A DNA stretch of 64,000 bases from Mycolicibacterium senegalense. GTDB taxonomy: Bacteria > Actinomycetota > Actinomycetes > Mycobacteriales > Mycobacteriaceae. Positions 35,001 to 38,375 of the stretch are shown one piece after another (positions within the stretch are counted from its first letter, which is position 1; each line of letters begins with the position of its first letter). The stretch is from positions 5,578,417 through 5,642,416 of the forward strand of contig NZ_CP081000.1 in the NCBI RefSeq assembly GCF_019645875.1. Reading direction: 5' to 3'. A program made the translations under genes and the position numbers. The notes beneath the pieces are model-generated. The model was not told the origin of the DNA, searched no databases, and saw only the letters and a list, made by a program, of their open reading frames with translations.

Positions 35001-35881
35001 CTGGTCGACGTTGCGCCGGCCAGGATGGAGACAGTGTCCAAACCGCCACCCACGGACAGGGACCCGGCGATGTTCCCGGTGATCCCGGCGGTGAACATTG
35101 TCGTCACCCCGGCGAGCCGATTGCCCAGTTTGGTGCGGGACCCGCTCAGTCCGAAGCCGACGGGTACCGCGGATGCACCGCCCGCACCACCTCCCACCGC
35201 CGAGGCGATCGCGGTCTGCCGGAATCGATCCCATCGGTAGTCGGCGTGTCCCTCCTGGGCTTGGATGCCCTGGACGATCCCTTCCTGGAGCAAACCCTGG
35301 GCGAGTTCTTGGCCCGTTTCCTTGAAGGCTTCCTTCAGCATGTGTGGAAGCAGGGTTTTGATCCCGGTCCGGGTCAGCATGGCGCGCATCTGCATCAAGA
35401 TGCGCTGCAGCGCCTCCATGATGAGTCGGCGTATCAACGCCGCGGTCGTCATTTCGACGGCGGGGATCGCCGACAGTGAAGCGCCCGCTGTCGGGCCCGC
35501 ATTGGCCAGGCACCAACTGATTTCGGCTGCCGCGAGAATCAGTCCGACGATGATCGACAACTTGTTGTATTCGATCTCGGTGCCGAAGTAGTTCGCGCCG
35601 TCACCCATCGCGGCCAAACCGTCGACAAGCTTGTCCACCGCGTAGTCGCCGTCGAACAGCATGGCGAATTGCTTGTCGGCGGCGTCGGCGGTTTCGCCGA
35701 ATAGCACCGATAGCGTCTCCCCGCGAACCCGGTTCAGCTCCGGGATAAGGGTTTCCAGCTCTTCAGCGGCGTTCTGGTAATACTCACTCAGGCGGCGCGT
35801 CCGGGTTTCACTACCCTGCGGCCATTCTCCGCCAGCCAGATACGAGACCCATTGGAGCCCAGGCGGAATCTCGATGTCCAT
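17087..35881 (-). CDS. Giant (6264-residue) multi-domain T7SS polymorphic toxin
   Basis: Residues 1-330 are a CpnT-type WXG100-like export domain (IPPGLQWVSYLAGGEWP, FAMLFDGD). Residues ~330-670 are a Pro/Ala/Ser/Thr-rich linker. Then come six papain-fold Tox-PL domains with catalytic Cys at 676, 2286, 3362, 3782, 5346 and 5747, each with NCA/DCA, a GGHAY His and a [LV]D Asp. Six DUF1023 alpha/beta-hydrolase domains have nucleophiles Ser1113, 1587, 2085, 2700, 3165 and Cys4908. Four GNAT-like domains lie near 3624, 4060, 5200 and 5620. Two GGDEF-like domains follow (GGDEL 4303-4307; GGDRL 4573-4577). Three ~105-residue C-terminal repeats span 5916-6230. There is no signal peptide. Two EspC/WXG- and YbaB-like genes precede it, and small and immunity-like genes follow. 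Expected to leave the cell through the linked ESX pore. A codon-usage break near 22540-22710 raises the possibility that two genes are joined here. Confidence 0.85.
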   Translation of the reverse strand: MDIEIPPGLQWVSYLAGGEWPQGSETRTRRLSEYYQNAAEELETLIPELNRVRGETLSVLFGETADAADKQFAMLFDGDYAVDKLVDGLAAMGDGANYFGTEIEYNKLSIIVGLILAAAEISWCLANAGPTAGASLSAIPAVEMTTAALIRRLIMEALQRILMQMRAMLTRTGIKTLLPHMLKEAFKETGQELAQGLLQEGIVQGIQAQEGHADYRWDRFRQTAIASAVGGGAGGASAVPVGFGLSGSRTKLGNRLAGVTTMFTAGITGNIAGSLSVGGGLDTVSILAGATSTSIGGVKGMGGRHTNGNDTENGPNNGPTDPPSQTEPTGPTPDDLADLEPDTKADESPEIAGKKDDVQDDNEGGQSSGGSRATPTSTNTTSVKGAVAQHDPSAPAQSESANQKSANDDSPTTTSPESAASHSDDVSDRANQERAHAAPDGPHHADDPSTQSPEHTATTREASDQPHHPPEQAAPESSVTDSPAAQDGPAPENHDPTTADMSTVAEPGPESTIAPAADTTVDTTQTTQAQHPVNPAAQSPVAPANAAATTPVSHPPAAPATPTTPAPKPAAPAAPLQSREPTEAKETSKVSGENQVSAASSAVASPSENAGIPAARVQDSVATSEQSAPRQGGENSVAAARVEGADTVTDNHNEETPTNPTAETPSDNRPPPNVNCANNVANQLTDRYRRFGRIFRIGAEPTSRGVRARALFEAAGSSAEFATYADIEARLKSDELGPGSAAIITSAWAGGPDRGGHAYLAVNDGDGIYLLDGETGERLGWPPSWGEPAVSLTAVGYLDAQGNAVSSASDGPTRLSAADEVGYVRGRRDDGGDTSNDGERAPGDRWRDTVSQDRRAETALGRRVPPLDHDHVDELRNPLGSMEAADARARSNATWWAGLGGDEQRALIDTYPRHIGNAEGIPADARHAANKRALDQSRRQLQSFREDGHRLSRSQRKLLARLDRIDQALSRSDDLAQQANVGGPRLLAFDPTAFGGGGRAVVSFGADPYEAQSVSWHIPGQGMTIDQIGYCMGDALNHLRSTTQENPELSAASIAWIGYDTPSGLSSWRAAGHSLARQGGANLYSDIRAFNAARDTWAGDDSHFSDNHVFAHSYGSTTASYAGRDGRLANGVRTISLVGSPGAGPVRTASEFGLGDNVYVASSSRDPFTALGGRAPGSSGRIFGIGLGVDPAMETFGGQRVTAEFSSDMDRRQSRGTHNSYYRFANRETDPPVRSESLANFGRIAAGHADRVDTEQYRTTDEQPRRFFGTRERTVEPAAGRPLRLDGEASTRGDRETRRWWNPRWATEGQATDAAAQLEPGTPEQVAQDALTQRGVAAATDLVSPADHEVPVREAVARARRNAEWWAGLSRDQQRALINTYSREIGNAEGIPPMARDEANQKMLRRYLAHRDLLVSRRDNGVALSPAQERYVKLMNGIDAAMRTAERNVEKFGMRDQGPYLLALDPQAFGGVGRAIVSFGANPYTAQSVSWYVPGMSTTIDKLSLITSRAFNQLRSVQQENPDLSVASIAYIGYRAPGSWDAKVLSQRLAREGGEIFCSDISAFNAGRDVFTGDGSHFSGNHVFAHSYGSSTVSHAGSGRRLAEQVRTITLIGSPGAGPMRHASQFGIGDNVFVAASSRDPVTGFGGERPGLLSRFNGRTGQGTDPAMHEFGARRITAEFPAAVDHRGAGSRMTHSLYWAYMDPGTTQVRSESLANFGRIAAGRTDQVDREEHRTIDRRPRRFFGGSRERTFEPAIGRHLRLSDDPNAHHSVRGRHIWNPRFRNSPATATELTESRAAAAEPTLLGLPENALSDVEQERARDRALARTALKAGRVNASDLVSPADHKVPVREAVARARRNARWWAGLSRDQQRALINTYSREIGNAEGIPPMARNEANQKMLRRYLAHRDLLVSRRENGVTLNSAEVRYVHLMHEVDNGLQAAERRLAQLGWYDQGPYLLALDPRAFGGAGRAIVSFGANPYTAQSVSWYVPGMTTNIEKMRAMALRGINQLQSTLQENPDLSAASITYIGYRAPGSWDPRVGFQRMARQGGNIFCSDLLAFNAGRDVFTGNGSHFSGNHVFAHSYGSSTVSHAGSGRRLAGHVRTITMIGSPGAGPLRTARDFGIGDNVFVAASSRDRTTGLGGERPGARGRIFRGMGQGIDPAMDTFRARRITAEFPAVLDHMGAGSRMTHSLYWAYMDPGTSRVRSEALTNFGRIAAGHADQVDTEGHRTLDRRPRRLFPGMRERSVEPALGRPLRLADDPNTYHSVHGRNRWNPNFLRSTNCAQFVVDELNRRYPDRNFVLPSEPSARGVPARSLFQAIASSAQFTTYDEIPTMLEELGIGSSAVLVSRWSGRSQGGHAYFAVKVGPELDDIIVVDSHSGETTGWPPKWGEGAVRRTAVGYLRADGSAVETLSGDTGLSAADRIGHVQGSPAVDGNLSPGEQALALRVPRVQPDELRNPLGNAEEAAARARNNAAWWQRLSPQQRQDVIDAYPEHIGNAEGIPAKVRNEANRNVLKQLRDRADRIQTRIDEFERPTRAERKFLAKFNRLDQALQKAATDAQQAGQDAPMLLAFDPVEFGGDGRAVLSFGHDPYSADSVSWHVPGVQTTLNSLFGFYTHSALNHLQSVQQENPGLKASSIAWIGYDTPSGLNLWRAAGHKLARTGGDALFSDITAFNAVREAADGSPFTGNHVFGYSYGSTTTGYAGRGGRLADHVSTISLVGSPGVGPVRNASEFGIGNGNVFVASSSQDVVTMLGGRTPGSAGRILGIGLGINPAMNSFGAVRMTAEFPSTMSHLRTGGTHQAYYLHTGPSERSESLANLGRIPAGHPERVDVEQHRTAGRWRTVEPAAERRTAGRLTPQQISEIEQSARDETRPEPPPPESPPSRDDGATVAERAKAALAQRGVRAADLVNPLGKAELAEARAADNATWWAGLEEQQRQDLIATFPRQIGNAEGIWAAHRDQANRRMLERYRARANEIQARLDRGERINEAELDYLRRINKIDTGLRDAAEAAQKAGVGGPLLLAFDPLVFGRDGRAVVSFASDPHNPDDPDPYQADSVSWIVPGIRSTIETLSGFYIQGALNHLLSTMQENPTQSAASMLWIGYDAPNNAHEWRAAGHKLAREGGDILYSDVRAFNAARNTWTGDGSKFAGNHIFGHSYGSTTTSYAGRDGRLKGYVSTVTLIGSPGAGPLSNASEFDIGDGNVFVASSSYDFITALGGRTPDQDGRILGRGLGIDPVMDAFGAVRVTAEFPAAMNTWESYATHRDYFAHVDAAQTIRTESLANFGRIAAGHAERLDLESHRTDAGRSARGIHLRTREPAAGRVLRLDGDTGAEYSGNRFNLERWNPRWLPGSDCALQVAHALSVMFGRNITIDAEPTSRGVPARSLFEAINSSAQFATYEDIENALLDPDNPATVAVLASSWTGRSQGGHAYLAVNEGGKIYLVDPHSGKRSGWPPYWGEDAVKRTAVGYLRTNGKPVAELHGDTTGQLADADKIGHVQGHRDTSDFARLQAEYRAQNPATRHVDTRYAQPVGEVVDNTGDVASARQLAEDLSGIYGPYRIELEALRFGSEVRLTGKIFNGDTEIGTIQRIFDRDGTGKLVAYHTGLVIKDTKLQGKGFSRSLSAELERLYVDSGVDRIELTTHAQGGAAWADRYTWNPDPGQLQESLDRVKMAASRLSHTVSDEAKALLGEIVQRLEPNHPRLPEPVELRRLATAAEPKLGRRLMASVGNIQGNDNLHYVRYMPVAEETQQPRTGFLARLKSSLGFGNKSQNCAHRVAAALSTRYPGRDFRVAVAPSRTGVPAWALFQAAGSRAEFTSYDDVRNALLFDEALGDGSSAVLTSRWADGRQGGHAYLAVNDGGEVYLLDLETGQRSDWPPLWGEGAVDRTAVGYIRPNGTALHGLDNSPLQVALAHADAVGDVQGVPSDPDFLARQAEYRAQNHRTRRVDTRYAEPLGEVVDGLDPPGVRRFADDLSGVYGPHPVEMFRAEVDEQFNEVIVGGHIMSGDEPIGFVQLTFNHDGDGNRVAHVNVVEIFDENLRRAGFLTALMAELEPCLTRNGFHRIELRTEQNGGYAFARLDFAWNPDPQKLQRSLDSIKSSADQLRKQVSPEGQAVLDGIVQRLEPGHPGLPKPAELAVLATRDEPNLGRDLLTGTYWNGVKYLRADDRVASYPSPDDMELAGFWERIGALDSAALTPETLVDAVYQSVPMDTVTGFYEGRVSGFKTGEVMRAQQHVADTMDNAYFVSADIANLRGLNQACADRTEANAHFAGLSAIFRAALEESGAVVVPMRVGGDELGAVVVGDVDEALIESMVALTRARVAEYARQHNLADIAHPKHPGQPQYNGVGLHIGYAEVLPGLEVRDIFDAADLGVDRSKTRSSDVAGGQGRASWTDGADPGGAGTPDRGAGTGTGRQAAGGESEVAGSTGTEEQGARRPLSGSGYAQPEAVKRASFVAEAERVCGEGRQALADLFEPLRRDEVSGFYDGRSSHFKTSEVVRARAWMAETGQAGFFVSAMLSNLSGLNQHVQNRAEAANGHYRAITEMFLSALEATGASVVPMRTGGDRLDAVVVGEIDSAAIDDATSAVAEMIAIYAQDEGLADIANPSNPSQRGVHLNLGYSDIATHSDVEDVIQAAEQQMFDAVDSADLADQALAQRDSQFEATDLVHSVDDAESAAELARANAVWWQGLSDTQQQALIEKYPAQIGNAEGIPPLDRHEANARALQDWMRDRDELQAMKDRGVRLGHVKSSQLERMNRVDDALRRAAEAAREAQVEGPYLLRFDPDAFSGAGMAMVSFGADPHLAESVSWHVPGRGTTLDHLGACMGSALNHLRSVRHEDPTVAAASMAWIGYDTLADDAPQVGGRALYADIRAFNSGRDALAEVGSHFSNNHVFGHCQGSTVSGHAGDGGRLRGQVRTVTLIGSPGVPMDHASAFGSGVAVYVAASTLDDFTWDGGRTPGAGGTFRNGYGVDPTMEFFGAQRITAEYPLGLVAMGHEFDAHNSYYRFIDKSTGQRNESLANFGRIAAGHPGRLQFEEPRSVATRADGTTTVDDPAAVRAVEVEDTGPPRAEPIHSGDRHSLVAQQEYRNQDRATRTVDSRHAEPLGDIIDNLDEPRLRQLAEDLAGEYGPYRVELFPEFDSEGRAGYLHGVIYSGDTEIGYVDRSFYRDEDGKLVVYNGLLEITNEDYRGKGFSKAFAAELERYYLRSGVDRIELTSSWQGSNAWARQGFTWKPDNTPLQRSLDAVKRSAEQLRPRLSAESRAVLDDMVARLEMAHPRLPEPIDLALLATADEPKLGQRLLDNTSIYFVKHLLAPVDVSSGPLDGEVEEPASQNCAHGTADLLSARYPGRDFTVRAEPSRTGVPARALFEAAGSASRYTTYAQVEATLKNEEMGDGSSAVVVSRWRGGRAGGHAYLAVNDGGEVYLLDPETGERSGWPPHWGEDGVDRIAVGYLDSDGNPTIPLDDVPFRLNAADAVGDVRGLPSQDPDYVWQQEDYRDQDRSTRWVDTRYADLLGDVVDAVSSDRSRQLAEDLSGMYGPYRVELGVLSHGRQRVVLEGDIFVGDRHAGAMTLTFDRDSAGSLVVQDDIHILNGEAQGRVLYDALNSVLGPHYADSHVDRVVSTTDATTAYAAADIDATWDPDQARLRESLDNLKQSADRLRPTVSDEAKRVLDDIVARLEPDHPRLPEPSDLAALGTRDEPDLGSRLLDGITADGAQINFVKYLWDTGIQHTQNCARWIAGAVSARYGLEVALDAEVSERGAPARALFEAFGSRAQFADYTDIERELLSVDLGEPGEPGPAAIVVSSWTTGRSEGGHAYLAVRDGDHVFLVDPFTGERSSWPPFWGEGAVSRTAVGYLDTHGEPVQRLDGRPNELSAADAVGHVQGGVPGDPLAALGLPDYVPASLSEREAVTVFSHGEHGMRELNEQLIRDGVGAEERARQLSDMRNSLRARTYELMSNRAAADWLSAHTPNPTFEELVARNQERGLVGDEVYEAIIETATHSHFAPGTLSDIETTEVYSQFELGLRALNEQMIRDGLSAEQRARELSGLRSSLRAWTRELMENRAAAEWMAAYESNPTFDDLVARYERKGLSGDAVYEAIIDGATHSHYATATLSDEETRTVYTTLELKMREIRDKLLRDGVGAEERARTMYGLRATIRSWTRALMQNRELADDLNANERNPTFEELVEKNRARGKVGDEIYEAIVESSTRSRGSVNESLGIDPENPPDLPPMRGPADPDGDTEEDSYDR
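17190..18140 (-). repeat. Three tandem ~105-residue modules at the giant toxin C-terminus
   Basis: Each unit begins LS-x-x-E (near residues 5916, 6022 and 6127), continues with a RDG-x-x-x-EERAR helix and an R-x-x-TR-x-LM-x-NR helix, and then NPTFEELV followed by GD-x-[VI]YEAI[IV]. Units are about 60% alike by eye. They are all-helical and do not match any domain I know. Being at the extreme C-terminus, the usual toxin-tip position, they may be effector or receptor-binding modules. Confidence 0.7.
21920..22330 (-). other. Degenerate GGDEF-like domain (second copy)
   Basis: The segment homologous to the domain at 22721-23180 keeps the fold markers (FFVSA, NLSGLNQ, VVPMRTGGD, VHLNLGYSD). The first metal-site Asp is replaced by Met (SAMLSNL against SADIANL), and the signature reads GGDRL, so Arg replaces the Glu. 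It should be catalytically dead and may serve as the partner of the intact copy. Confidence 0.7.
22537..22707 (-). CDS. Candidate 56-residue gene in an alternative frame inside the giant toxin frame
   Basis: An ATG at 22707 is preceded by a strong ribosome site, AAGGAG, five bases upstream. It opens a 56-codon frame that reads as a charged coiled-coil (LTPEERARRIEELERELADK and following AKLQAARAQ) and stops at 22537. By hand count 46 of 56 third positions are G/C (82%), while the long toxin frame over the same bases has about 45% G/C at third positions and gives a low-complexity Gly/Ala/Thr string. So the small frame, not the long one, has native codon usage here. It is either an overlapping gene or a relic of an ancestral gene end with neighbouring frameshift. 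No function is assigned. Confidence 0.5.
   Translation of the reverse strand: MSQEDRDERLGLTGLTPEERARRIEELERELADKQQAARAKLQAARAQKNKERDGR
22721..23180 (-). other. GGDEF-like nucleotide cyclase domain inside the giant toxin
   Basis: Residues ~4235-4387. FVSADIANLRGLNQ places Asp4258 at the first metal site, as in the D-x-D-x-F-K-x-[IL]N of diguanylate cyclases. VVPMRVGGDELGAVVVGD supplies GGDEL (4303-4307) 45 residues later, the spacing expected for GGDEF domains, and VGLHIGYAEV matches the later strand with conserved Gly. Key residues for metal binding are therefore retained. Product (c-di-GMP, cyclic AMP-GMP or another nucleotide) cannot be told. Confidence 0.72.
30135..30368 (-). repeat. Near-identical 234-bp repeat, copy 1 (hydrolase module 3)
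   Basis: This block differs from 31629-31862 at about eight positions by hand count. The offset is exactly 1494 bp (498 codons), the same as between the catalytic Ser1587 and Ser2085, so a whole hydrolase module was duplicated in tandem and in frame. Mismatches are mostly single substitutions, which indicates a recent event or gene conversion. Confidence 0.85.
31629..31862 (-). repeat. Near-identical 234-bp repeat, copy 2 (hydrolase module 2)
   Basis: Partner of 30135-30368, encoding the same helical subdomain (ARARRNA, INTYSREIGNAEGIPP) that precedes hydrolase domain 2. Further patches of high identity at the same 1494-bp offset occur around the nucleophile motif (29580-29665 against 31075-31160). 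Confidence 0.85.
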
Positions 35882-35919
35882 AACAGATGTGTGGGTACCG
35901 TCGTCCTGAGGAGGGGGCG

Positions 35920-36216
35920 CTATGCCTGGTCGTCTTGTTCGAAGGAGTTGGCCGCGCCCCGAAGGCCACCCGAGTAGTAATCGAGCAGGTCAGTCTTGGC
36001 CGCTACCGAACCATCTACCCAGTGCCGCTGAGACAGGTGACCAGATTCTCCCTTGGCGAATTCATCCCCCATCTTGTCGTCACCCCACGGCGCACCTTCA
36101 GCTGCCAGATTGGCTTGGAGCGTAGACAGCACGTTCTTCATCCTGGTGCTGACATCGCTGAGGTGCCTCGAGGTCGCGCGTAGGTCAGAAGGCCCGACGC
36201 CCAACTCGTCAGCCAT
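35920..36216 (-). CDS. EspC/WXG-like small partner protein (giant-toxin cassette)
   Basis: 98 residues, with GVGPSDLRATSRHLSDVSTR, a central turn APWGDDKMGDEFAKG and HWVDGSVAAKTDLLDYY. It is homologous to the protein at 13274-13570. It lies 38 bp upstream of the giant toxin start, on the same strand. WXG/EspC-type partners of this sort bind the WXG100-like N-terminus of T7SS toxins to complete the export signal, so it is the likely export partner of the giant protein. It follows the YbaB-like gene by three bases. Confidence 0.78.
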   Translation of the reverse strand: MADELGVGPSDLRATSRHLSDVSTRMKNVLSTLQANLAAEGAPWGDDKMGDEFAKGESGHLSQRHWVDGSVAAKTDLLDYYSGGLRGAANSFEQDDQA

Positions 36217-36219
36217 CGC

Positions 36220-36687
36220 TCATCTCCTCACGGTGGGGAACGCAGCCTCGTCCGCGCCGTCGTGATCGGGGCGGCTGTCTGTTTGGGGAACCGCGGTCGC
36301 GTGGTCGAATACCGCTTGCGTCATCTCACGAAGATCCGGCGCACCGTCCACGAAGTCCGAAAACGACGGGAACTGCTTGCGCCGTTCTTCGATCGGCATC
36401 ATCAGGGCAGCCGAGCGTTGCGCCACGAGCTGCGCCGCGGCCTGCGCAGCTGCGGTGACGTGACCGCCGAGTTCTTCGAGTTCGTACTCGTCGAGGTACG
36501 ACTCGTCGATCACGGTCTCGATGACATGGCCGCGGGCGTCGACGGTCACCGCGACCAAGCCATCGGCCTCCTGCGCACTCGCGGTGAGCTGCGCCTGCTC
36601 GCGCTGCACCGCGGCAATGTCGGCCATCTGCTCGGAGACCAAGGCAAGCACCTCGGTCATCTGATGCCGGAGGGCATCGTTGCTCAT
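36220..36687 (-). CDS. YbaB/EbfC-like protein (giant-toxin cassette)
   Basis: 155 residues: helix (LRHQMTEVLALVSEQMADIA), hairpin (EADGLVAVTVDARGHVIETV), long Ala/Gln-rich helix and a tail with SFSDFVDGAPDLREM, matching SLSDIVEGAPDIRDL in the paralogue at 13567-14019. The ATG at 36687 (MSNDALRHQ) is chosen from that alignment; the frame continues upstream to 36774 without coding character. First gene of the giant-toxin cassette. Probably a cytosolic stabiliser or co-exported partner. Confidence 0.75.
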   Translation of the reverse strand: MSNDALRHQMTEVLALVSEQMADIAAVQREQAQLTASAQEADGLVAVTVDARGHVIETVIDESYLDEYELEELGGHVTAAAQAAAQLVAQRSAALMMPIEERRKQFPSFSDFVDGAPDLREMTQAVFDHATAVPQTDSRPDHDGADEAAFPTVRR

Positions 36688-36935
36688 TCGGCTCAGTGTT
36701 CCAGATTCACAAAGGAGCCGCCATCCACTTTTCCGAATTCGCTTATGGCTGACCGTATTTGAGCGCACGAACAATTACTTCGGCGAAATTGCCATCCTCA
36801 CAATGTCACTCACTCCGCAATTTGCCACTGCCCCGTAGATAACCGACGTCAACTCGGCAGTCCGGATTGCTCACCGATAGCTCCCATCCCTGCGCTCGGC
36901 CCGAGCTTTCTTTGCCTCGGGCCGGTACGGGTTTG
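36688..36935 (-). other. AT-rich intergenic region upstream of the giant-toxin cassette
   Basis: 248 bp without a credible gene, separating the cassette from the EspI-like ATPase. The stretch 36690-36850 is noticeably less GC-rich than its surroundings and is the likely site of the promoter for the YbaB-WXG-toxin-immunity operon. A possible ribosome site AGGAT/AAGGAG-like is absent just before 36687, and I cannot single out a -10/-35 pair with confidence. Confidence 0.4.
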
Positions 36936-38363
36936 TCACCGGTATTGCGGCGCGCCACGCAGCCGGGGAAACTTCTCCGCCACGGCGGCGGCCAGTTCCA
37001 GATAGGCCTGAAGCGTCGCCGGGTCCAGCAGGTCGAAGTCCACGTCGGCCCCCTCCGCCAGATGTGGATCGAACGGGATCATGTGCACCGAGCGGCACCT
37101 GGCTTCGAAATGCTCGTAGACCTTGTCCAGCTTCAGCTTTGCCGACCCGGGTCGCGAAGCACTGAGCACCACGTGCGCTTCCCGGACCAATGCGGAGTGA
37201 CCGTGCTGCATGAGCCAGTCCAGCGTTGCCGATGCACTACGCGCGGCGTCGATCGCCGGCGAGCTGACCAGCACGATCGCATGCGCCAGATCGAGCACAC
37301 CGGCCATCGCGGAATGCATGATGCCGGTGCCGCAGTCGGTCAGGATGATGTTGTAGTAGCGACGCAGGATGCTGATGGTGCGGCGGTAGTCCGATTCGCC
37401 GAATACTTCCGACACGGCCGGTTCCTGCTCGCTGGCCAATACCTCAAGTCGGCTGCCCGCCATCCGAGTATGAGCACGAACGTCGGCATAGCGCTGAATA
37501 TCGGGATCCGACAACAGGTCCCGTACCGTCGATTGGCTCGACGCGTCCCTGACCCGCTCGGCCAGGGTCCCGCGATCCGGGTTGGCGTCCACCGCGATCA
37601 CCCGGTCATGACGCATCATCGACAGCGCCGAGCCCAATCCCAGGGTGGTGGTGGTCTTGCCGACACCGCCCTTGATCGAAAGCACCGCGATCCGGAAGTC
37701 ACCCGCGATCGGCTGGCGGATCTGGGACAGCAAGTCTTCACGCTCGCGCTCTTTGCGTGATTCACCGGGATTCAAGCGGCCGGCGCTCGCCAGGTGCACA
37801 GCCCGGCGCCAGCCGGAGTGAGGCGCGCTACGGGTGCGGTTGATGATCCCGGCGTCGTCGAGTGAGGGCGGCACCGCCGAGTACTGCGGCGGTGGGGCCA
37901 TGCCCACCGGCGGGGGCGCGAGCGGGGGCATGAAGCCCGGAGGGGGAAACGGCAGTGGCGGTAGCGGAGGAGGAGGGGGCGGCGGCAACGGTGCGGGCCT
38001 TGGCGGCAGCGGCGGAATCGGGATCAAACCGGTCGGGGGCTCAGGCACAGGCTCAGCCGCTGGACGCTGAGGTTCGGGCTCATCGAGCTCGAACCGTTCG
38101 GCGAACTCCCTGGACCCGATCGGGCTGTGCATCTGCCACGGCGGCGGGGCAAGCCGCCGCACGGGCGCCGCAGGAGGGGGCACCTCGAACGCATCGGTGG
38201 TGTCGTCGGCGGGCGAGGTGGCCGTGTGAATCTGCCGAGCTGTCCGTTGTGCGGCAATCTGTTCCAGCAACGCGGCAGCTCGCGCCTCCACCTCGTCCAA
38301 TTCACCGGGCGCCAGGTCGTCGAGCGATGTGGGCTCGCCGATCGGTCGGTTCTCGTCCGGCAT
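36936..38363 (-). CDS. EspI-like ATPase with proline-rich N-terminus
   Basis: 475 residues. Residues 1-175 are acidic, then strongly proline-rich (runs of Pro between about 120 and 160), as in EspI of ESX-1. The rest is a MinD/ParA-type ATPase with Walker A SIKGGVGKTTTTLGLG (about residue 235), VIAVDANPDRGTL and NIILTDCGTG. EspI regulates ESX-1 activity in response to ATP level. It is followed by 248 bp of non-coding DNA and lies 12 bp after mycP, so it is probably the last gene of the eccC-eccD-mycP-espI transcript. Its paralogue at 863-1891 lacks the proline region. Confidence 0.87.
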   Translation of the reverse strand: MPDENRPIGEPTSLDDLAPGELDEVEARAAALLEQIAAQRTARQIHTATSPADDTTDAFEVPPPAAPVRRLAPPPWQMHSPIGSREFAERFELDEPEPQRPAAEPVPEPPTGLIPIPPLPPRPAPLPPPPPPPLPPLPFPPPGFMPPLAPPPVGMAPPPQYSAVPPSLDDAGIINRTRSAPHSGWRRAVHLASAGRLNPGESRKEREREDLLSQIRQPIAGDFRIAVLSIKGGVGKTTTTLGLGSALSMMRHDRVIAVDANPDRGTLAERVRDASSQSTVRDLLSDPDIQRYADVRAHTRMAGSRLEVLASEQEPAVSEVFGESDYRRTISILRRYYNIILTDCGTGIMHSAMAGVLDLAHAIVLVSSPAIDAARSASATLDWLMQHGHSALVREAHVVLSASRPGSAKLKLDKVYEHFEARCRSVHMIPFDPHLAEGADVDFDLLDPATLQAYLELAAAVAEKFPRLRGAPQYR

Positions 38364-38375
38364 CTTCCCCCTAAC

